Shown here: piece by piece, positions 48,673 through 56,606 of the stretch
Layout of the letters: every line of letters begins with the position of its first letter
Numbering within the stretch: the stretch's first letter is position 1
Assembly: GCF_000497045.1 (NCBI RefSeq)
Contig: NW_015961959.1
Coordinates: 806,001-870,000, forward strand
DNA length: 64,000 bases
Direction of reading: 5' to 3'
Origin: Kalmanozyma brasiliensis GHG001
Lineage: Eukaryota; Basidiomycota; Ustilaginomycetes; Ustilaginales
The notes under the pieces: model-generated
What the model saw: only the letters and a program-made list of their open reading frames with translations
The model's database searches: none
What the model was told of the DNA's origin: nothing
Program-made: the position numbers and the translations under genes

Positions 48673-49956
48673 ATGTCAGCCGCTCCCATCCCAGTTTGCG
48701 TCGTCGGCTTCGGCAACTCGGCGCGCACCTTCCACCTTCCCTTCGTCGCCGCTCTGCCTCAACTGTTCACCCTCCACTCGATCCAGCAGCGTCCTCGTAC
48801 CTCGTCCAACTCCTCGTCTCCGGACGCCTCGAAGCTGTACCCCAACATCCTCATCCTCCCTGATTTCGATGCCGTCCTCACATCTCTCCCCGCTAACGGC
48901 CTGATCATCGTGACCACCACCAACGACACCCACTTCCCGTTTGCCAAGCGTGCCCTCGAGTCGGGCTTCAACGTGCTCGTCGAGAAGCCCGTCACGACCG
49001 ACGAATCCAACGTGCAGATCCTCATCGACCTGCAGCGCAAGACGGGTCGTCTCTGTGCCGTCTACCAGAACCGCCGCTTCGACGGCGACTTCTTGACCAT
49101 CCAGAGTCTTCTCAGTGACAAAGGGGCCGAGCCGTCCGCGCTCGGTGTTCCCACCTTCTTCGAATCGCGCTTTGACCGCTTCCGCCCGTACGCCAAGGGT
49201 GGTTGGCGCGAAGAGGTTGATCCTGACGCCCAAGGTGGTGGCATCCTGTGGGATCTCGGTGCGCACCTCATCGATCAGGCGCTGTTCCTATTCGGCCCGC
49301 CACAGAGCGTCACGGGCTTCGTGCGCAACCAGCGCAACCAAGGCCCCGCTGCGGTGGACGACGACTGGCTGGCCATCCTCAACTACCCCGAGTCCGCACC
49401 GCTGCCACCGTCCAGCCCAGCGTCTGGGTCGAAGATCGGCGGGCTGCGCGTGTCGTTGGGCGCAACATGCCTGTCGTCGCACGTCGATGCCGAGCAGCCG
49501 CGCTTCCGGGTCGAAGGCACTCGGGGGAGCTACGAGAAGCGCGGCACAGATCCACAGGAGAACCAGCTCAAGCTCGGTTGGACCCCTACTAGCCATCCCG
49601 AGGAGTTTGGTGTGTACGACGAGAGCGAGCCGGACAGCATCCGTCTCGGGCGGCTCACGACGATGGTCCGATCGGACGAAGACCTTTCCATCCCCGCAGC
49701 GGGGAGTGGCGCGCCCAAGCAGCCCGGTTTGAGCGTCGCCAACATCCCCACCCTGCCAGGGAGGTATATCGATCTGTTTGCCAACGTCGCAGAGTGCATC
49801 AATGCGGGCAAGCAGGCTGAAGCGCAGGGTGGGGACGCGGCGGAGGCGGTGAGCAAGGTCTCGCTCGTCGGCGTCGAGAGGACGTTGGATGCGGTTAAGC
49901 TCATCAAGCTGATCCGAGAGAGCAGTAAGCAGGGTCAGACGCTGCAGTGGTCGTAA
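48673..49956 (+). CDS. Gfo/Idh/MocA family oxidoreductase
   Basis: A 427-residue NAD(P)-dependent dehydrogenase of the Gfo/Idh/MocA family, which oxidises sugars, inositols or related compounds. The N-terminal Rossmann fold starts VCVVGFGNSARTFHLPF, a variant dinucleotide-binding loop. The family motif EKPVT (Glu104-Lys105-Pro106) carries the catalytic-type lysine. The second domain begins after it, with VYQNRRFDGDF and the conserved GGGILWDLGAHLIDQAL, whose Asp/His help catalysis. The start at 48673 sits in good context; the upstream extension is leader. No signal peptide, so cytosolic. The substrate is not deducible. It resembles YMR315W-like and bacterial oxidoreductases in length, with an additional ~40-residue segment in the C-domain. 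Confidence 0.9.
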   Translation: MSAAPIPVCVVGFGNSARTFHLPFVAALPQLFTLHSIQQRPRTSSNSSSPDASKLYPNILILPDFDAVLTSLPANGLIIVTTTNDTHFPFAKRALESGFNVLVEKPVTTDESNVQILIDLQRKTGRLCAVYQNRRFDGDFLTIQSLLSDKGAEPSALGVPTFFESRFDRFRPYAKGGWREEVDPDAQGGGILWDLGAHLIDQALFLFGPPQSVTGFVRNQRNQGPAAVDDDWLAILNYPESAPLPPSSPASGSKIGGLRVSLGATCLSSHVDAEQPRFRVEGTRGSYEKRGTDPQENQLKLGWTPTSHPEEFGVYDESEPDSIRLGRLTTMVRSDEDLSIPAAGSGAPKQPGLSVANIPTLPGRYIDLFANVAECINAGKQAEAQGGDAAEAVSKVSLVGVERTLDAVKLIKLIRESSKQGQTLQWS

Positions 49957-50064
49957 ACTCGAAATGCATTTCCTATGATGGGGTCTGGTATCGTGATTGT
50001 GTATCGTGACTGGTCGTAAGTGATCGTTATCATAGCTGTCCGTGATTGTGTTTTTCGCTGCGCA

Positions 50065-51153
50065 TCACTCTCCCTTGACACGCTTCTTGTACGCCTCTGG
50101 AGACTCGAACTTCTTCCCGAGGCTCCACATGCCGATCTTCTTCTTTCTCGCCTTCGTTTCTGCCCTCTCTAGTGCGTTGAGTCCGGTGGTTGACTTGCGC
50201 CACACTTTGGCCCACCACGTCGCATGTCCATAATCCGCACCCGCCGACCGGTACACCGTCGCCAGACCCGCTTTGACCATAGCCAAGGAAACGTTGGTCT
50301 TGCCCAAGAAGTATGGTGCGTCCCACACGTAGGGCGTGGCTACGAGACGTTTGTACTGGTCGATGTGCGAGGGGTAGAGCCAGACGAGTCTGCTCATCTG
50401 ATCAGCGCTGCTCGTCGGATAACTGTTGTTCGTCGTCTGACTGCTGCTCGAGTGTAGGCGGGAGAAGAACGAGCTCTTGGGCGGAGTCAGGTTGTCCGGT
50501 GAAGAAGCCGACTGCACCATACCGGTCAAGAACTGTTTCGCTTCCTTGGAATAGGGCTGTGCCGGTTTGCCAAAGTGACCGCTTTCCGGCGCATCGACAC
50601 CTGCGATGCGCACCGATATGGTCTCCCTTACGAGCTTCGATCGGCCATCGTTGCCCTTGCGTCGACTCGTCTTGGGCGGCCAGGGGTAGAACCAGTCGCG
50701 GAGGTAGGGTATCCCTGGCGTATGGTGGAATCGGAATCCGTCCGCATCGCCTACTGTTACTACTCGACCGACGAGCACTTTGCGGTAGCGAAGGACGGCT
50801 GGCGTGACGTACTCAGCGTTAGGTATGCGACGGAAGTAGCGCCACCAGAGGACGGCGCAGAGGGAGGTGGTGGAGATGCCGGCGATTGCAGCGCCGATGG
50901 GGTTGGTGAGGATGGTGGCAGCGATGCCGGATGACTGCTCGACCACGGATCGTATTGTGAACGTTCTTTCGTCAAGGAATGTCGGTTGTGGATCTGAGTC
51001 TGTCGATCTTTGTGTCTGTATCCTTGAGGGTTGATCGTCTGACGCAAGGGTGATGCGAGAGGAAGAGGCAGCGACGTTTGATGTTGACGGCGTCCGCAGT
51101 GTGGGTGTTGACCGATTCGAGGCTGGATCTGGTGTCGGCCATAAAGACACCAT
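50065..51153 (-). CDS. LCL3: Lcl3-like mitochondrial membrane nuclease (TNase/SNase fold)
   Basis: A 362-residue member of the fungal Lcl3 family, predicted endonucleases of the staphylococcal-nuclease fold anchored in mitochondria. A disordered Ser/Thr-rich N-terminus precedes one transmembrane helix (about residues 83-104, TNPIGAAIAGISTTSLCAVLWW). The nuclease domain begins VGRVVTVGDADGFRFHHTPG and includes the catalytic-type VRIAGVDAPESGHFGKPAQPYS (Arg182, Asp187, Glu190). A second active-site stretch is ATVYRSAGADYG. A Ser/Asn-rich insertion of ~40 residues splits the domain. The C-terminus is KKKIGMWSLGKKFESPEAYKKR, as in other Lcl3 proteins. Confidence 0.92.
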   Translation of the reverse strand: MVSLWPTPDPASNRSTPTLRTPSTSNVAASSSRITLASDDQPSRIQTQRSTDSDPQPTFLDERTFTIRSVVEQSSGIAATILTNPIGAAIAGISTTSLCAVLWWRYFRRIPNAEYVTPAVLRYRKVLVGRVVTVGDADGFRFHHTPGIPYLRDWFYPWPPKTSRRKGNDGRSKLVRETISVRIAGVDAPESGHFGKPAQPYSKEAKQFLTGMVQSASSPDNLTPPKSSFFSRLHSSSSQTTNNSYPTSSADQMSRLVWLYPSHIDQYKRLVATPYVWDAPYFLGKTNVSLAMVKAGLATVYRSAGADYGHATWWAKVWRKSTTGLNALERAETKARKKKIGMWSLGKKFESPEAYKKRVKGE

Positions 51154-51582
51154 ATCTGCTGCGTTTCCAGCTGCTACGAGTCTACGCAGCAGATCGTCTA
51201 GAGGATGCGTAGGAAGGATGGTGAGATTGAGATGGAAGGATGTGTCGAGGTCTCATCAAAGTGGAGTTTGCTGGGCTCTTCCAAAAACACAAAACACCGC
51301 CAAAAATATCGCACCCTAAAATCAACACACAGCCGCGCTGCAAGGCGGTGACGACAGAGACCAACACTCGAGACCATCACGCGTGTCGAAATTCGGGCTT
51401 GCATATTCACGGCGTCCCCATTCCCCACTCCACCCATCCGTCAATGGACTCGTTCAACGTCAGCAGCTGAGCCGTGCTTATCTTAATGGCATCGCGGTCT
51501 ATGTTGCAGATCTCTGTGTATCGCATTTGGGTCTACGAGAGTCTACGGCGTCATCGCTTGGCATCGAACACCGTTCCAAGCA
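51154..51582. other. Intergenic region
   Basis: 429 bases between the LCL3 start and the MPDU1 stop, both on the minus strand. Holds the LCL3 promoter; no other feature seen. Confidence 0.4.
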
Positions 51583-52494
51583 TCAATCCAGCTTCCTACC
51601 GCCAGCCTTGGGCGGACCATGAGTGCTGACCGAGAACGGCTCGAACGAAGGCGCAATGTTGGCCGACGACGACGAATGCAATCCGATCTTCTCACCGTCC
51701 CTCTTCTTCTGCTCCGCCAGCGCCTTGTCGCCGTTCCAGTAGTACATGACCTGCGCTGCAATCACCGCATTGAACACGCCAGCCAGTCCGAAGCCCCACA
51801 GCAGCAGCTTGTCGTCCGTCTCGGTCATGGTCGTAAAGATGCGTGCGATGGTGCCGAGGAGCTGGGCGAAGACGACAAAGCTGCTCAGCTGACCGCGACT
51901 CTTTTCACGGTACAGCTCTGCCATCTGCGGCACCTTGGATGCGAGCGAGATGGGGATCGTGCATGCTTGCAAGAATGTCAGCGTTTGTGCAGGGATGATG
52001 GAGGGCGTGGCGAGGGCGAGCGATCCGATGCCCATGAGTGCCGCTGCGAAGGTGATCTTGGTCGAGTGGGCTGATGGGTCAACGCGGCCTGTTTTTCCAT
52101 CCGCCGTGTATGCGATGACGAGCAGCAAGATGATCATGTTCTGCACCGTCAAGCTGGCGTTCTCGCCATAGGTCGAAAAGGGAAGACGAGATCGAACCGC
52201 GTAGGCGAGCGAAATGGCATACGCCATCACCTCGAGCGTGTACATCGACAGCGAGATGCCGCGTGCACTCCGATTGTTGACAATGTTGAGGATCTGCGGC
52301 ACCTTCATGATGCTACCAAACACGACGATGCCCAAGCCGAGCGCTTTCGAGATGGCATACTTGAGACAGTGGGTCGAGCTGAGGTCGACATTGTAGACGA
52401 GCGTCGTGTAGCATTCTTGTCCGATGAGCGCGATAGCCGGTCGCTGGACGAACACCGGCAAGTTGTGTGTCACCGACTGAATGGCTGACTGCAT
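51583..52494 (-). CDS. MPDU1 homologue, mannose-P-dolichol utilisation (PQ-loop membrane protein)
   Basis: A 303-residue polytopic ER protein starting at ATG 52494 (MQSAIQSVTH). It has two PQ-loop repeats: SIMKVPQILNI (Pro66-Gln67) and LASKVPQMAEL (Pro189-Gln190), and about seven hydrophobic helices. Between them is the family region NNRSARGISLSMYTLEVMAYAISLAYAVRSRLPFSTYGE in part, typical of MPDU1 (Lec35). MPDU1 is needed for use of dolichol-phosphate-mannose and -glucose in N-glycan and GPI-anchor synthesis. A conserved FVVFAQLLGTIARIFTTMTETDD segment follows. The tail is polar. Baker's yeast lacks a clear MPDU1, so its presence fits a basidiomycete. Confidence 0.92.
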   Translation of the reverse strand: MQSAIQSVTHNLPVFVQRPAIALIGQECYTTLVYNVDLSSTHCLKYAISKALGLGIVVFGSIMKVPQILNIVNNRSARGISLSMYTLEVMAYAISLAYAVRSRLPFSTYGENASLTVQNMIILLLVIAYTADGKTGRVDPSAHSTKITFAAALMGIGSLALATPSIIPAQTLTFLQACTIPISLASKVPQMAELYREKSRGQLSSFVVFAQLLGTIARIFTTMTETDDKLLLWGFGLAGVFNAVIAAQVMYYWNGDKALAEQKKRDGEKIGLHSSSSANIAPSFEPFSVSTHGPPKAGGRKLD

Positions 52495-52670
52495 GTTTGG
52501 CCAGCGTTGGTCGGTGGTGTTGCTGCGAATGAGTGAGCGGTAAGGATGGTGAGAAGGGGAAGCTGAGTTGGATGACCAATGCGGTCTTGCATATCCGCCG
52601 CCTTCTTGCTCCAACGCAGGCTGACGTGTAAAGACCGCAATTCAGCCTGAAAAATGGCCAAAAAAGAAAG

Positions 52671-52784
52671 TAGCTTCTGTCGGTTTCGATCCGACGACCT
52701 TTGGGTTACACCGCTTTGCAGCGGAAAGGTAAATTTTCATAGACTGGTATGAGCCCAACGCGCTACCTACTGCGCTAAGAAGCT
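52671..52784 (-). tRNA. Initiator tRNA-Met(CAT) with a 41-base intron
   Basis: Read on the minus strand, AGCTTCT pairs with AGAAGCT (A1-U72 pair, discriminator A). The D arm is TAGCGCAGTAGGTAGCGC. The anticodon stem TTGGG/CCCAA has the G-C triplet typical of initiators and encloses CTCATA.A. The T arm reads GTCGG-ATCGAAA-CCGAC, with A replacing the usual TTC, another initiator mark. The intron occupies 52707-52747, directly after position 37; removing it leaves 73 bases. A T6 run just downstream (plus strand 52660-52665) ends Pol III transcription. Confidence 0.95.
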
Positions 52785-53881
52785 GCTTGCGATTCTAAGA
52801 TTGCCGAGTATTGCGTACATCACCTTTCTATGATACACCCCGGCCAAGTTTGTCGCTAAAAGTCATCATGCGAATCATTGCAGCTTCTCATCCCGCCATG
52901 ACCCCGAATTGACTCAGCTCTTTTCGATTCCCGTCAAACAGCATGAACAGCCTAGCAAGAAGAACTTTCACTCAGATTGGCGACGAATCCGATGCCCAAG
53001 ACCTGCCGCAGCAGATGGGTCAAAGCGCAGGAGCGAAGTACGACCGTGCGGGTCGGGAACGGCGGTCTTGGCTGGTCTCATCGCTGGCCAACTTCCCGTG
53101 TCGGCCAAAGCATACATCTCACCGGCAGGGTACACGGGTCTCGTGACGTCCATCTGCTGACTCAAGATCCCGCTAGCCTCTTGTCACATGCCAGAAAGTC
53201 GCCGAGGGAGACGACGGCAGCCAGCGGTGAGAAGGACGCCACGTGGTCGCAAGGATAACCGCTCCCGTGTCAAGAAGATCGCCGTTGCTGCCTTCTTCTA
53301 GCCACAAACTTTGGCTATCGAGATCCCGCAGCCTCACTGAGCGCCGGGCGTGACAACACATCAGGCCACTTTGAAAGACACCGTTGCACTGACATCCGTT
53401 GTTCAGCTGCTGCGGCAAATATGACTCAAACCACAAAAGCCGTGATTCCGCTGACAACGCTGAACTCGTGGTCGACCTTGCGAGGAGCCAAGGAGGTTCA
53501 GTCAGCACGGCTGCTCGGGCCTGGCTACCAGCGGCGATCCAGATCCCATGACCGGTCGACTCCCAACAGGAGTCTGCTTTAGCCGGTCAGACTGCGGATT
53601 ACGGAGCCTGTTTTGATCGCTTCAGAGCCTGCCATCTCGCCAACAAGGACGAAGCTCAGCGCTGCATCAGTCTGCACGACTTCATCATCGAAGCCGCAGC
53701 ATCTTGCAAGGAGCGGACGGACCAACAGCGAACGGACCAACGGCATGTTGCATGGCTGCGACAAAGCGGGAGACGTCGAAGAACTGCGACGGCGACTATC
53801 GTCGAAGGATCAACACCGTTGCAGCGCCAGGTAGCTTCGCCATGTAGCTCCAAAGAGCGCCTTCAAGCCATCCGAAAAGCA
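52785..53881. other. Intergenic region left of the assembly gap
   Basis: About 1.1 kb with no supported gene, RNA or element. Short open frames on both strands have no recognisable content. It ends in the promoter of the repetitive secreted-protein gene. Confidence 0.45.
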
Positions 53882-53887
53882 TATAAG
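53882..53887 (+). promoter_or_regulatory. Putative TATA box of first repetitive secreted-protein gene
   Basis: TATAAG in GCATATAAGGAACG, directly upstream of the poly-C tract and gap. The distance to the ATG at 54069 is uncertain because of the gap. Confidence 0.45.
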
Positions 53888-53901
53888 GAACGAGCAAGCC
53901 A

Positions 53902-53966
53902 CCCCCCCCCCCCCCCCCCCCCCNNNNNNNNNNNNNNNNNNNNNNNNNNNNNNNNNNNNNNNNNNN
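53902..53966. other. Poly-C tract followed by 43 N (assembly gap)
   Basis: 22 consecutive C (53902-53923) run into 43 undetermined bases (53924-53966). The gap sits in the leader between the TATA box and the start codon, so the true distance is unknown. Confidence 0.95.
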
Positions 53967-54068
53967 CCGACGAGATCTTCTCACCGACTTGCAACTCTAC
54001 TCTTCTCTTCGAACACTCTACTCTCTTTGACACTTCTCACTCTGATCTCCTACTCTTCTATCGCAAAC

Positions 54069-55319
54069 ATGGCTCGTATCTCTTCTGCTCTAGTGCTCGC
54101 TACCACCTTGGCCATTATGGCCTCAGCCGTGCCCAACGCGTCGGCTGGCGTCCTGCCCACTCGCGACGTCGGCGAGAACAAGGCCGAACCTCAGACGCCT
54201 ACTAACATGCCCATGATGGCCACCGACGCCGCCTCGCAGCTTGACCCTTTCCTGTTCATGAAGCGCGACGACAAGGCTGCCGACGACAAGAAGGCGGCTG
54301 ACACATTCCCGCCTTGGATGAAGCGTCGCGACACGGACGACAAGCACGCTGCTGACGGCGGTCACGCGGCTGACCAATGGCTGCCCTTCCCCATTCGCGA
54401 CGTGGACGACGAGCACGATGCCGATCAGATGTACTATCCTTCCATGTCGCGCGACGTTGAGGACAAGAATGAGGCCGACCAGGCCCTCTGGCCTCCCATG
54501 GCTCGGGACGTGCACGACAAGCACGCGGCCGACCAGTACCCTTGGGGCTGGTCTCCTGTCGTTCGCGACGTGGACGACAAGCACGATACCGAACAGCTCT
54601 TCTGGCCCATGGCCCGCGATGCGGACGACAAGAAGGCGGCTGACGACGCCAAGGATGCCAACGCTGCCGACCAGTGGATGCCCAACTGGCGTGGTCCGGG
54701 CTGGTGCCCTTGGGGCTCGCGCTGGGACTGGTGGTCACGCCGATGCGCTCGATGGGATGACGGTCGATACCGCCCTTGGAGGGCTACGGCCGACAGCTCG
54801 ATGATGAAGCGCGACGAGGACGCTTCCAAGGCCGTCGAGGCCGCCGACAACACGCAGGTGAACCAGCAGGTTCCTGTGTGCCCGCCCGGTTTCGGCTGGA
54901 ACCCCATCCTCCGCCTCTGCGTGTGGCTCGGTATCGGTCTCAGGTCCGAGGAGGGCGCTGCTCTGCAGGCGCGCGATGGTGGTGGTTGGGGTAGTGGTGG
55001 TCGTGGCGGTCCTGGATGGGGCGGCGGACGTGGTGGCGGCTGGGGCGGCAGTGGTCGCGGCGGCGGCGGCTGGGGTGGTGGATGGGGCGGTCGCGGTGGA
55101 GGCTACGGCGGTGGTCGCGGTGGCGGCTGGGGTGGTCACCGAGGCGGTGGCTGGGGCGGCCGCAGCGAGGGTTGGGGTAAGCGTGACGAGATCGAGGTCC
55201 GCGAGCCTCAGCGCGGTGGCGGCGGTGGTGGCCGAGGCGGCGGCGGTCGAGGTGGCGGTCGCGGTGGCGGTCGTGGTGGTCGCGGTCGCTTCACTGACAC
55301 TGAGGCTCAGGCAGAGTAA
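54069..55319 (+). CDS. Secreted repetitive protein: Arg-Asp repeats plus Gly/Trp-rich tail
   Basis: A 416-residue protein. MARISSALVLATTLAIMASAVPNASA is a signal peptide. Residues ~60-205 hold about seven imperfect repeats of 16-25 residues. Each begins Arg-Asp, continues with an acidic DDKHAADQ-like block and ends in a short aromatic/Pro/Met piece (FPPWMKR, YYPSMSR, LWPPMAR, LFWPMAR). Two repeat ends are Lys-Arg, the Kex2 cleavage site; the others are single Arg preceded by Ser, Ala, Val or Ile. A Trp-rich segment with two Cys (GWCPWGSRWDWWSRRC) and a motif CPPGFGWNPILRLC follow. The last ~120 residues are Gly-rich (GGGWGG, GGRGG), ending DTEAQAE. It looks like a Kex2-processed secreted wall or effector-type protein, in the manner of fungal Kex2-processed repeat proteins. 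No known family recognised. Confidence 0.8.
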   Translation: MARISSALVLATTLAIMASAVPNASAGVLPTRDVGENKAEPQTPTNMPMMATDAASQLDPFLFMKRDDKAADDKKAADTFPPWMKRRDTDDKHAADGGHAADQWLPFPIRDVDDEHDADQMYYPSMSRDVEDKNEADQALWPPMARDVHDKHAADQYPWGWSPVVRDVDDKHDTEQLFWPMARDADDKKAADDAKDANAADQWMPNWRGPGWCPWGSRWDWWSRRCARWDDGRYRPWRATADSSMMKRDEDASKAVEAADNTQVNQQVPVCPPGFGWNPILRLCVWLGIGLRSEEGAALQARDGGGWGSGGRGGPGWGGGRGGGWGGSGRGGGGWGGGWGGRGGGYGGGRGGGWGGHRGGGWGGRSEGWGKRDEIEVREPQRGGGGGGRGGGGRGGGRGGGRGGRGRFTDTEAQAE

Positions 55320-56606
55320 GCGATCATCAGCACTGACTGAGCGTCTTTGGCGTCCTCTTGTTGGTGTCTTTGGCACCTCATTTGCACACTTCCTCTCTTC
55401 TTGCTCTCCGACATCCTCGTCTCGATCTCGAACTGGCAACTCGGTTCGACACCTTTGCAACTCACCCCACTCTCTCCTTCTCTTCAGTTTCTTGTCTCTA
55501 CGATGCGTTGCAGTCCGCGATCGCGCTCTACTTTGCTAGTTGCAGACACGATTCGCCTTCCTTGTCACCGTCTTTCCCAACTCTCAATGCTCACTCTTCT
55601 TCATTCCCAACTGCTTGGTCTTGAATCGCCTGAGTGAGAGGTCTATTTTCATGACTGATCTGCCGGTACATACGGACCCCTGATGAGCTCAGGGGCTCGA
55701 GTCACCGCTTGAGTGTCGCTCTCGAGTGAGAGGCTCGAGCGATAAGAATTCATGTCGAAGGATGTTTAGCAGGATCGGTTTCTATCATCTTGCGTCGTCG
55801 CTGGTGCGAGCCCGGGGTTTGTCAATTGCTGTGCGTCATGATGTGCGAGTGGCGACTCTAGGCCTCAGTGTGTCGCGACGTTGCGCTGAGCTTCGAGATG
55901 AGCGAGTGACGCATGCTCCGTTTCATACGCGCTCAGACCCTCATGAAACTAGGCGTGCTCTTGGAGAACAAGCCAGGCGTCCGTGCAGCGCAAGAAGGGG
56001 ATGAAATTTTAGTCGGTAAGACGACGTGGCACCGAGCAAGGACCCTTTGCTGGCTTCAGCGGAAGAAGCTTCATACCATCGCAAGGGTCTTGGCGTCGCT
56101 TCCTCCATGCAGGCTTGCCATTGACGCTAATACATGCAGACCAGTGCGGAGCGGGTCCAAGTTTGACGCTTCATATTGCTCGTTCCGAGATGAGACGTGT
56201 CCCGAGAGCAGGGATGAAAGCGGAGTTGAGCCTCGACGGCTGAAGAGAATTCAGAGGTGGCGACATTGAGCGATCCGAGAGGCGAGAGCAGAGCGCTTCA
56301 TGTCCGGTCGACTGACGAGTCGGCACAAGGACCTCGTCCGAGCCTCGAACGAGTCGTGGCAGCAGCGAAGCAAAGTCCAGTCGATATCGAGACCCGCTCC
56401 ATCTACGTCGGAGAGCATCCTTGTCTGTGACGGATCGTATAAGTATCGACCACTTGTAAGCAGCAAGAACAGATTCAACACCATCACTCTCTCGTCCACT
56501 CTCTCTCCTACACAGGTCTCAGCCCAATCTCTTCTCCAATTTCAAAGGTTGACTGAACTCACCTTTCCCTGGTCTCACCGCATACCCAATCTCAGCGTCT
56601 CCGACG
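55320..56606. other. Intergenic region between the two secreted-protein genes
   Basis: About 1.29 kb. Near 55680-55740, GAGCTC/CTCGAG-type short inverted repeats cluster (for example CTCGAGTGAGAGGCTCGAG). The right end is the promoter of the second secreted gene. A GTAAGC at 56456 and an ACACAG at about 56516 could bound a leader intron. Confidence 0.4.
56438..56443 (+). promoter_or_regulatory. Putative TATA box of second repetitive secreted-protein gene
   Basis: TATAAG in CGTATAAGTATCG, about 165 bases upstream of ATG 56607. Both neighbouring secreted-protein genes have such an element. Confidence 0.45.

Noticed and set aside
54069..55319. RiPP (dikaritin/ustiloxin-like) precursor cluster
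   Set aside because: The repeat protein has Kex2-like sites, but no UstYa/DUF3328 oxidase or other tailoring enzyme gene is present in the window, and the repeat cores are not uniform.
54735..55460. A 241-codon Thr/Ala-rich open frame antisense to the Gly-rich tail
   Set aside because: It is the complement of GGT/GGC glycine codons, which yields Thr/Ala codons without stops; no start context or domain.
55680..55740. Clustered GAGCTC/CTCGAG inverted repeats as a mobile-element end
   Set aside because: Repeats are short and irregular; no target-site duplication, no transposase and no second end found.
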